From Halichondria panicea (taxonomy: Eukaryota; Porifera; Demospongiae; Suberitida; Halichondriidae), in contig NC_087385.1 in the NCBI RefSeq assembly GCF_963675165.1, forward strand, positions 2,046,501 to 2,110,500: a stretch of 64,000 nt of DNA, read 5' to 3'. The translations under genes were made by a program, and so were the position numbers. Position 1 is the stretch's first letter, and every line of letters begins with the position of its first letter. Positions 37,047 through 47,000 of this stretch are shown one piece after another. The notes under the pieces are model-generated. The model saw nothing but the letters and a program-made list of their open reading frames with translations. It had not been told where the DNA came from and did not search any database.

Positions 37047-37303
37047 ATGGCCAGCAATTTGAATGCTTTGATCTTGGATCAACATCATTCCAACTTGAGT
37101 AGCAATATCATTAAGCTATTATAGGGGACAATACTGACAATCCGAAAAGCTTCTATGTCTCCCATACCATGCTCTATAATTATATATACCCATGCCGTCA
37201 GCGATACAGCTGAAGGCACAGCTCAAGCTGCATGCCTTTGTTCTCCACGGCCCTTTCAGCAGCAACCAGACCGTACTCACTGGTTTCAACACTGCATCTG
37301 CTT
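37047..37303 (+). pseudogene. Decayed copy of the beta-gamma crystallin-like gene
   Basis: Starts AGCAATGGCCAGCAATTTGA, against AGCAATGGCCAGTACTTCAA at the intact gene 1.2 kb downstream, and continues with clear similarity: GATCTTGGATCAACATCATT, CGAAAAGCTTCTATGTC, then GGTTTCAACACTGCATCTGC matching the intact gene's GCTTCGACATTGCGTCTGC. The frame is broken in several places and similarity fades before the crystallin domain proper. It is a tandem duplicate that decayed. Confidence 0.8.
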
Positions 37304-38274
37304 AAAATATTTATTGTGACCCTACTCCTGAACTCTAGCTCTCTTTGGCGTGTGGTGTTTTCTACCAACTGAATCTCAACCACCTCCGTGAATATATAAG
37401 TATAGTCCTTTGACCAGATTCATACCATATAGACGCATGTATTATTGAATTACGTAATGACTTTGCATATTCCCACTCCATCAGACACAGAGTTAGGTGA
37501 AGCTTAGATGTTCTTTGTCCTAATACCGCCAAAAGAGTTTAACAGAAACAGAGAAGACCAGTGATGACACAAAAGTAAGGAACATATAATTATGTACTTA
37601 ATTAGTGTTGGTTCGTAACTATGCTGAAAGTGAGAAAGGGATCACTCTAAGAATAATATCTGTGGAGTTTTGGTAAATAGACGGTTGCGGTTGTCACATC
37701 GATCAATTGAAGTTGAGATTTAGCAGCTATTCATAATGAGAACTTTAGTAGCTCAGAGGTGGCTGTGGAGATGACATTGTATGCCCTCTGGGCCTGTATT
37801 CCAGAATGTGCTGTCAGAGCTGACGCTGTTCGAGGTCAAGGTCAGACATATCCGAGTCGGCATAATAGAGGACAACCTCCAATTTGTTATGAACCCGTAT
37901 ATATGTAACTATTATAGTTGAAGTGTGGTGTTTTGGCTATAGCTATGGGTTTGTGTTGTGTGTGCATGCGCACACGTCAGTGAGTGCACAGTAATGTAAC
38001 TCCTATAATACCTTTAAGCGGGGGAGGCATGTGGTATTTTGTAAAATATGTTCTATAGACTAGTTTCTAAATTCCAACAGCTTTACTGCCTATGTAATAC
38101 GTAATATGTAATTTCCTGTGTGTGCTGGTGCATATAGTACTGGTATAATGTTGGTTTTTTGTGTGCAACAGGTGTCATGTTGTGAGGTTTGATTTTGAAT
38201 CAAGTATAATTATAGTCAAGCTAATCAACGTTACACCGCCGTTCTTTCAAGTTTCAGTTCTTTAACAAGAAGCA

Positions 38275-38820
38275 ATGGCCAGTACTTCAAACACTTTGGT
38301 CTTAGGTCAAGATGGTACAGTGGAAATCATGGATTTATGTAGCAACATCATTCAAGAATATGGAAACCACAGAAAGGCAAAAGTGAACAACACTGATTTT
38401 CCAAAAAGCTTCTATGTCGTCTATGACAGGCAGCATTACGGTACAGCAGAAGATGTTACTAAAGCTGCCCTTGTCCCCTTAGACCCTCTCAGTGGCAGCA
38501 GTGAGACAGTTTGTACAGGCTTCGACATTGCGTCTGCTCAAGGGTTTGATGTTCGTGTTCCATCCATCGTTCTCTTTGAACACCCTAACTACACTGGCAA
38601 TGCTCGACAGTATCGTAGCGATCAGAACAATATAGCTGAAAGCTTCCCGGCTGGCCAGGTGGCAGGTGCGTCCTCTGCCATTGTGACAGGAGGTAAATGG
38701 AAGCTGCATGCAGGAAAGAACTTGAAGCCTCCATGTCTCCAGTTTTTGCAATCAGGCTGTTACCCCACTCTGAATGGAGATGATAGGGTGGCGTCTCTTG
38801 AGCGAGTTAGCTTGGTTTAA
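38275..38820 (+). CDS. Beta-gamma crystallin-like protein
   Basis: Single-exon gene of 181 residues. The C-terminal part is a beta-gamma crystallin-type Greek-key pair: IVLFEHPNYTGNARQY, then SSAIVTGGKWKLHAGKN and RVASLERVSLV. An earlier FYVVYDRQHYGT stretch resembles a further, less regular motif. The N-terminal 40 residues are polar with no signal peptide, so the protein is probably cytosolic. Single-domain members are known from sponges (geodin) and often bind calcium; the calcium motif is not clear enough to call here. A degenerate copy lies upstream at 37047. Confidence 0.75.
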   Translation: MASTSNTLVLGQDGTVEIMDLCSNIIQEYGNHRKAKVNNTDFPKSFYVVYDRQHYGTAEDVTKAALVPLDPLSGSSETVCTGFDIASAQGFDVRVPSIVLFEHPNYTGNARQYRSDQNNIAESFPAGQVAGASSAIVTGGKWKLHAGKNLKPPCLQFLQSGCYPTLNGDDRVASLERVSLV

Positions 38821-39754
38821 TATTACGACTGGACTCGACCGTAGCTATAAGTGTTTCGTTTATGTATTTTGTAGAAATATGAATATAATGCTATGCACAT
38901 ACAGTTATATTGGCACGGTATACTATTTGTGGCCAAAGGTGTAGACCTGCGACCAATTGAAGAGCCAGTAATGTGATACGTGTCACACATTCCAATGTTA
39001 TACAAACTATTAATTTATTGCCTAGAAACCAGACACATTCCGTTTCCTTTGAACTTGGACTACACTTATATCAACTGTAAAAATGTCATAAACAACGTAG
39101 ACACTTTCTGGAGTTAAAGAGTTGCCCATGCACTTTTATATTTCCCCTACTCGGAGATGACATCGTGTGTGGGATCGTACAGTTTATTTGGCACGGTATC
39201 ATAGTATAGGCTAATCGCTAATCACATGCATTATAGAATGCCATGGTGTCATATTAATAATTATATTAGAAAATTGCTCTCTGCATGCTATAATTTATAT
39301 AATTATAGCTGTCACCCAAAAAACGAATGGAATAAGAGTGTATTGATGTATATGCATGTTTATAATTATTGTTTGGGTAGATCTCACTTCACATATACTG
39401 TTCTCAAGTGTAGATCCAAAGCCGCTACGCTACTATAAGACATATCTCACCTCGACATAAAGCCACCTAGATCTGTACTGCAAAACTGGAATATGAACTA
39501 CAAAGATAGACTTATCATGCTCAAATTGCTGTACGAACGTCATAATGACGTTAAAAGTAATTTGGAAGCCCCTATAACTAGTTGGGCGTGCCCGGCCTTC
39601 CGTTAGGACAGATCACAGCTGTCAGCATTTCAAATGTGGGTGTCGTGTCCAATTGCGCAACCGCAAGCGCTAAGCAAGGTAAAATTGGTTGACACCCACT
39701 TTAGAATAATTATTCATAGTTTTTATCACGCGTTACATAATGCAGCAAATCCTT
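38821..39754. other. Spacer after the crystallin-like gene
   Basis: No gene. Around 39635-39708 an imperfect fold-back (GTGGGTGTCGTGTCCAATT ... AATTGGTTGACACCCAC) is visible without a clear target duplication. Confidence 0.45.
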
Positions 39755-39819
39755 TAGTCTCGCGAGCAGACTTGTCCTAGGAGGGAGTTCCCTCCCTCCC
39801 ACGTCTGCTCGCGAGACTA
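39755..39819. mobile_element. 65-bp hairpin element with 9-bp target duplication
   Basis: Arms TAGTCTCGCGAGCAGAC and its inverse complement enclose a second, GGGAGG/CCTCCC-type fold. CAAATCCTT flanks both sides (39746-39754 and 39820-39828). Sister of the element at 27565. Confidence 0.85.
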
Positions 39820-39886
39820 CAAATCCTTGAGGTCCCAACTAAAGTTAGCCTCGAGACCAGGCGGATTAAAATACGGCCTGGTCTCT

Positions 39887-40564
39887 TAGTCTCGAGGCCA
39901 GACTCCTCCTGGGAGAGAGAGTCTGGCAAACATGGTTTTCAGACAGTCAAAAGTGGGCGTGGCGGAAATGGGCGTGGTGACGATGCTAAAACTGGCTGGC
40001 TATTAGGCCACTCCAAGTGATACTCTGGTTTCTGGTCCACCGCCCGCATCAGATTTTATTCTTGGATTTCTATCTCATTATTGGATTTCTATCTCATTAT
40101 TTCTACTACGCATGCGCAGAATGGTCCATGTGGTACAAAATAGTGTGATAATGATATTCATTTGCAAAATAATGAGGTGAAATTGATAATGACATAATGA
40201 GAAAAGCCGCCCGCCCGCATGCAATTAGAAAAACTTCAGGACCAGAAACCAGAGTGTCACTTGGAGTGGCCTTGTCTCTACTCCTATACAGATTTAGTGA
40301 GATTTAAAAGATTCTCTGTACTTGAAATAACATTTTTTTAGTTGATGTATACAGGAATTTAAGTTTGCCATTGCCTACTGGCATAGTTTTAAAAATGACA
40401 AAGGTCAAGTACTATCAACCGCCTCTGTGAAGTGGAATCATGTGACAGTTTAATTCTTGCGAATCTGATTGGAGATGTCAAATTTTGACACTGAACCGAC
40501 TCTAAATGCCAGACCCTCTCCCTGGCACATGTCAGATCACGTGCAAGGGAGTGGGGCCAGACTA
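39887..40564. mobile_element. 678-bp internally deleted derivative of the P-type transposon
   Basis: Begins TAGTCTCGAGGCCAGACTC and ends GGGGCCAGACTA, the same ends as the 7.6-kb element at 50722. CTGGTCTCT flanks both sides (39878-39886, 40565-40573). About 45 bp match the big element's left end; the rest matches the right-hand part around 56643-56950 and its terminal block, so the middle with the transposase is missing. The junction falls near a shared CAAAC, the kind of microhomology seen in deleted P elements. Confidence 0.82.
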
Positions 40565-40569
40565 CTGGT

Positions 40570-40578
40570 CTCTATTGC
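40570..40578 (+). repeat. Left 9-bp target duplication of the 18.8-kb unit
   Basis: CTCTATTGC, directly abutting the GGGTTG end. It partly overlaps the right duplication of the 678-bp element. The matching copy is at 59344-59352. Confidence 0.85.
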
Positions 40579-41620
40579 GGGTTGTTATAAAACAGGGAAT
40601 GAGAAAATAATGAGGAAATGAGAAATAAGAAATGAGGAAATGAGGAAATAAGAAATAGGAAATGAGGAAATGAAGAAATAAGAAATAGAATAATAATAAT
40701 ATATTTATGGTTACGATCATCACCATGGCATTAATTTTCATCACAATAATTATGACATTATTATAATAATTATTATTATATAGATGCACAAAAGTGATAT
40801 CAGCCAAGAAGCTAGTAGGTGACTAAGTATTTAGTTATCAAATATATAATTATATAGTGGCACCTCCACACAGTACAGGTTGTCGGACACATTGTAAGAA
40901 TTAAATTTTACCATCGCTTCAGATGGCACAGTGAGCTTTCTTCATTAAAGGTAGCATCAGCTTTCACTAGGCATTGCTTGTGAGAATGGTAATGGGAATT
41001 GCTTTCTTCACCCTGTAGCAAGATTGGATATGATACCAGTACAGTGTACTAAATGTCATTAGACTACTTCCTGCAGCTTTACGACAGGACTGGCAGATCA
41101 TTAGAATTTGCTTGGTTTGACAAACAGTTTTGGAGGTTTCTTTGCTGTTACTTACATGTAGATGTTGACATTGAGTCCAGTCCATTGACTATCACTTGCC
41201 CACCGGATTGTGAAATCAGTGAATGTATTGCCAGTATAGCCACGCATAGGTAAATTGTTTGAGACTGTGGGACTGTAGGACAGTACATGTAAGTACCGTT
41301 ACGAAGGTAGATCTGATGTCTGAACCATGCCAGTCGTACATGGCACACAAGTAGATAGAGGTAGAGAGTGTCACACCGTGTACCAGAGGAACATAAGTTC
41401 TGTATGGTCCAGGAGACTTGTCACCAGGAGGTACGTACCTGTAGCACAGTAGATGTTAGCTTCGTCTTCAGACTTGCTCTGCCCATAGATATGCTCTGCC
41501 TAACAGCTCATTTCTCGTTCTCATTTCTTCATTTCCTCATTTCCTATTTCTTATTTCCTCATTTCCTCATTTCCTCATTTCTCATTTCCTCATTTCTCAT
41601 TCCCTGTTTTATAACAACCC
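40579..41620. mobile_element. Left 1.04-kb inverted arm of the composite unit
   Basis: Begins GGGTTGTTATAAAACAGGG, followed by about 100 bp of AAATGAGG/AAATAAG subterminal repeats, an ATAATAATAATAT tract, a unique core and the mirror-image repeats at the far end, so the arm is itself an element with inverted ends. It is in inverted orientation relative to the arm at 58310, with only scattered differences. Confidence 0.85.
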
Positions 41621-44093
41621 GCTATAAGGGGCGTATCAAAGTAAAACCATGTGTGCATGAAGCGAGCAGTGAAGCAAAAGAGGCCAGAGAGTTTACCGCA
41701 CACGGCCATATTTAATCATTTCCGCCTCGAGTGCCCAGGGCACGCCCCTTTTATAGTCAGCATGCTCGTTTAATCCACAAATTAGTTAGTGCTGTCACAT
41801 GATCTCCAGCCAATCAGCTTATCTGAAAGTAGTCAGGTGACCATGGATTAAATAACTTAATCCACACTTTAAGTTGGTTTGTTAACCCTTTCCTTGCCAT
41901 TCGTGAAATCTGGAACAGGAGCGTCTTTAGGTCGATCAATTAGTGTGGATCCGGCCTCACCACGCCTCCAAGTCATTCTATTAGTCTAGATCCGGCTAGC
42001 AATTCTAGCTGGGACTCCCAGTTCTAGCTCCTTTTGTTTAGCGTGTCAGAGACTGGGAGAAGATGATTGGCACTCCCTGGCTCCTTTGGATGTACAGCTG
42101 TCCAGATCCCTAGAACATACCCTCCATTCTGACGAGTTATCAGTGCATAGGGTGCTTACTAGATTCTTGCCAGCCAGTACAGTTCAAGCTACACACAGCA
42201 CCGCTCAACTATTCTCTACCCCATTATCTAGCTAAATCTGGTCCAACTAGACAGCAGACACAGCTAGTTAATTCAGTAAAGCCAGGGGTAGCCCTACTTC
42301 TACGGTTGTTCAGTACCCACGGTAACAATTCCTCTGGGCTGGGCTAACTAGTTGAGCCACGCCTCCCAATTCTCAAGGCTAGGTACATGTCTCTGTCTAG
42401 CTGCTTCTTCAGCTTCTTGCTCAGTTTTGTGGCTTAGAGAAAGGCCAGCTACTCAGGGGGAAGAGTCCAGATGAAAGTCTGGCAGCCAGGTGACGTCCAA
42501 ACGGTCAGTTATTCTTTCCACCAACTTTTTAATCTAGTCTAGTCCTGCTTGCACTGCTACTACTACTGCTGCCTACTGCTGCTACTCTTCCTAGCTAGTC
42601 AAAGGTTTCTTTTTTTTTTTTTTTTTTTTTATAACTACATATGCACAAAGAGACATCAAAGCTTACATCAAAGGACACAGATTTTTAGCCTACTTGACTG
42701 ATAAGGCGGTTACCTAGACTACAGTTTGTTTGTCAGGGAGGAGCTCACATACAACTTCATCTAATTCATCATAACGATTCCTTACCCATTGTTGTAATTT
42801 CTACAACAGATTGCCAAGGAAAGAGATAATACACACTTTTTATCAAACAATCATAATACAAGCAGATTGAATCTGAATGTCATCATAATTATAATAATAA
42901 TACAAGTAGATTGAATATGTACACAAGCAAAGCTGAAAAGTATTAGAAAGTTGAATGTTATTGTTTCGACTTGTTTCATATGTAGTAAGTGTACCGAATT
43001 GCTGACTTGACCATAGCATCGCTTTTTCGTCTGAAGAAATAGGCTCAGCTTGCTTCGAAGATGTACATACCTAGTACCTGTACCTAGTACCTAAGCCAGA
43101 TCCATATAATCGTTTCATCAAAGGTGCTTCGAATATCATAGCTTAGCAAACCAGATACTCATTGCCATATAGTTTGCGCACAAAGTTTCCCATCCAGTAA
43201 GCCAGATCAGCTGGAGGTATATCCAGTAGTGGGATCAGGACTGTTGGTCAGCAGCAGAAGTAAGGTGAGAACATGCCCAGTCAGTCCATATAGCTTTAGA
43301 TCGTATCTCCTTCTCCTTTGCATCAGTTACTGGATCTACAAACCTTGCTATTACGTCTAGCTAGCTAGCTAGCCACCAGCAACTGTAGCTACAGGGATTT
43401 GAGGAGTTCTTGCAACTGTAATGTCGAGAGCAGAAGTACCTGTCACGTGAACAGTTACGTAATTACGGCTCATTTCGCGCTCGGGCGGCTGTCGCCGCCA
43501 GTCTAGCTTTTTGCTCTGGCTCTGCATATACATGTAATTATCTGCAAGCCTTTGCACCACAGCTAAAGCTATCCTTGAGCCTAATCGTGAGCTACTACTA
43601 TTAGTCTGTCACACAAACTGTGTATCCAGCTGGAGCTAGCCTAAAAGAGATTTTACTGAGACTAGTGATACACTTTCAACAGCTTACGGGCAAGCTGGGG
43701 CAAGTAGTAGCTCACAAAATGATTAGAATCTCAAGGATAGCTTCAGCTGACAACCTGCTGTGGTGTAAAGCCTTTACCAAAGGCTCTTAGCTTTCTGATG
43801 TAAGTCGATGTTTTCCCAGTTTAATTAATTAAATGTGTGTGAAAACACACAACTGCACTGTCAATCCCATGCAACCTGTATACTAATGCACTTCCGCTTA
43901 TTGAGGAAATTGGGGGTGTGTTTTCAATTAAAATTCTGTGAAAGAAATCAAGTTCTGTTTTCATGTGAGTTTAATAGTTAAGTTGGGACCTAGCCATAGA
44001 TGCTCTAACTGGAGAAGTCTGTGTGATACATCTGATCTACTAAGTGTCTAGTATAATTATTGCATATTACTCACTGTCCTCACTCTTGCACAT
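41621..44093. other. Repeat-derived flank inside the unit
   Basis: No gene. Around 42120-42275 the sequence is the inverse complement of 57945-58095, and 43392-43850 is a copy of the 786-bp element at 56959. A run of 21 T lies at 42610. These shared inverted stretches might be independent insertions or decayed extensions of the arms. Confidence 0.6.
43392..43850 (-). mobile_element. Partial copy of the CAGGGATTTGAGGAG element
   Basis: CAGGGATTTGAGGAGTTCTT at the left end matches both ends of the fuller element at 56959-57744; the internal GTGAGCTACTACT and CACTTTCAACAGCTTAC blocks also match. The far end is not recognisable. Confidence 0.7.
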
Positions 44094-47000
44094 ATGCAGA
44101 CAATGTTGAAAGTTGTTCGCTCCTTTCTTGGTCGACCACCAGTTGAACCACCATTTGAACCACCACCTCGTAGTAGTCCATTTTCTACTGCAGCTGGCGG
44201 ACGCCATTACCTGTGGAGGGGGTATGGTCCAGGACGAGGGTCTAACGTCATTGCTGTGTGGGATCCAAGCACTGAGCTGTGGAACCTCCTGCCCACCTCT
44301 GGACCTCTACCCCCTGGAGAGTGGGGTGGTTGCTCTGTTTGTGTAGGTCATTGCCTGTACACCTTTGGTGGTTATGATGAGTCTTCCTACTACAATGACA
44401 TGAGCAAGCTTGATCTGGACACTCTCCAGTGGACCAAAGTTCAAACTTCTGGTAGTCAACCTATGAAAAAGCATGGTTGTGGACTTGTCCATGTGAATGA
44501 AAGAACTTTGTGCTGCTTTGGAGGACTCGGTATTAAGGGTCCCACACAACCAGGATCAACATTCACCAAGAGTGAAGCGGTTAGTGGAAGTGGACGAACA
44601 AATGAGTTCCATTTCTTTGACACACAAAATGGTAAGTTTGGTCAACGTGCGCATTCGCTGTATGCATAGGAAACCATGTACCAATCAATAGGATGTGTAA
44701 CATATCCCTCATCCCCACTTCCAGGTGTCTGGTCGTCCCCTGAGCTCAGAGGAGAGAGACCTCCTCCCTGTGATGACTTCACCTTCACCATGATGGACCA
44801 GCACAGGGCAGTCTTCTTTGGAGGGTTCCAATCTGACCGTAGGGTCAATGATGTCTACCTGTTTGACTTCAGGACCATGGTGAGTTGGAATGGGTGCTGC
44901 CACATTGAAATGCACAATACTGTGTGCATGTTCACTGTGTGTAGGAGGTCACTAAGGTGAAGCCAGTACTGGAAGAGCCATGGCCAGTGGAGAGGTTAGG
45001 CCATGCTGCCTGTTGTCTCAACTATGGCCAGGACCACCCTCAACTAATGGTGTACGGAGGAGTGGGTAATGGCATCAAGCCACTGGGGGACATGTGGATA
45101 CTTGATGTTGACACTGGCAAGTGGACAGAGGTGAGTCTTGTCTTATTATGCCTCGGTGTGCATGCGCAAGCGAGGTATACGGTTTTGTGCGTGTCTGTTT
45201 GTCTGCTTAAGGATCAATTAACTGCAGTTTCTAGTATTCGTGGATTTTTAAAATAATGCTTCGTTCTCGAGTTATCAGTGTTATGCCTAGTTTTGTTCAC
45301 TGGAATGCTTTGAAGCCTTTCAGAAGCGTGCGCGTATAGCCAAACTTGTCCAGGGAGTGTTGCTACTCCACTTAGTACATTTCGATGTTAAAGCTTCTTT
45401 GTCGTATAAAAGCGAGCAAAAGCCATGAACTTGCATGTTGGCTAGCTGTACACGCGATCTTTATTCTTTATTAGTGATCCTTTACCGGTCTCTGTTAAAA
45501 GTAGAATTGTAGCTTCTTTTTTATTATTGTATAACTGAACACTCCTCTAGATCTATTTATTCATGTCAGCAGCCGAGGGTTAGCACTTCAGTGCTCTAGT
45601 GTTATGTAGCTTTGGCACATCCACCGAGGCATCAGCACCTGCGGTGCTTTCATTATAAACTGTTCGTTTTATCGTACAGTGCGAAATTTTTGAGGTGCTT
45701 ATTTTTCGTGTTTTGAAGGGTTAATTAGCAATCCTCTAAGCCAGGAAAAAATTAGCTAAGGGAAGACGCATTGACCAAATAGCGCAAAATTTATTGTTTG
45801 TAAAGGCACTTCCATAAAAGTTAAGTGCTTCGAAATTTTCGCACTATGCGGTAATTAAAATCAGGAGCACATTACAGAAGGAGCGTCTTACCTCGGGAAT
45901 CGCATCTCGTGCAAGTTTGCAAAGCATGGCCTTATATGCAAAACTGCTAAGTGGGTGATAATCATCTGCGGGCGAGTGCTAATTGAGCTGACGGTGCACT
46001 TTTACCAAGCATGTAAGTCAATAAAAATGAAAAGCTACAGCTAGCTAGTTAGCTATAGGCCTGGTAGTAAGCTCTCTCTTCTAAGAACCCCATGCAGTAA
46101 GACACCCTACTGCAAAAACAAAACGCCTAGTGTAATAGTCTAGGTCTAGCAAACTTTCTCTTCAAAGTAATTGGATATGCTCCTCTTCTGTACCTCACCA
46201 ATGATGTATACCAACATCCATCAAAGACCAACAAAATCAGTTCATAATGATATTCAGAGGCTGACCGCGGTCTGTAATTTATGTACACAGTACTTGCACA
46301 CTTTTCTTATAAGTTTATGTTTAAGTTTATGTTTAGGAAAACACACGAGATGCGATTTCCGAACCCATGCAGAGTTAGACGCTCCTTCTGCAATGTGCTC
46401 CTGTTAAAATCTAGGAGGCATTATATAACACACATAAAAAAATTTAATATGTACCAGCAGGAGTGTATGAAGAGGAGTGTCCAACTGTAGCAGTTGTAGT
46501 GTAAACCATGTTGTACTATGGTTGCACCAAAGATCAAAGGCTTCAGTTGTAGTTTATACTACTTATACAAACTGTCTGACCACAAGCCACGGTATATGGC
46601 TGTTATACCCTAGTGTATAACAGCCATATACCGTGGCTTGTGGTCAGACTCTAGCAAAAAATAATCAATTGAATATAGAGAGAATTCTTCTTATAAATCA
46701 ACTATAGTCAACTCAGTTAACATGAGAAGAGCCAAAATTGACATCAATTACACAGTTAGATGTAGTTTCAAAAAGCGAGGAAAATGTAGGAGAGCTTTGT
46801 GAGACTTTTACATTTGTTACTTTCTCGACATTCGTTACAGTCTGATCATAGACTACATTGCTGGGATCTGTGAGAATGGTTGAGACAGCCAAATGTTGCT
46901 CGTCTGAAGTGTGTTTATATGTCCTCAAACACTTCAGAGACTGGTGTCCAGTACGCTGTTGAATTATCTTTTCTGGTACATTAGCGCTGTACAAACATGT

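Noticed and set aside
39635-39708. Imperfect fold-back as another hairpin element
   Set aside because: No target duplication or TAG...CTA ends could be found.
40562-40807. ORFs with repeated FLHFLISYFLFPHFLIS-type peptide
   Set aside because: Translation of the AAATGAGG subterminal repeat array of the 1-kb arms, not a protein.
40579-41620. Independent insertion of each 1-kb arm
   Set aside because: Neither arm has matching flanks of its own, while the outer pair has a perfect 9-bp match.
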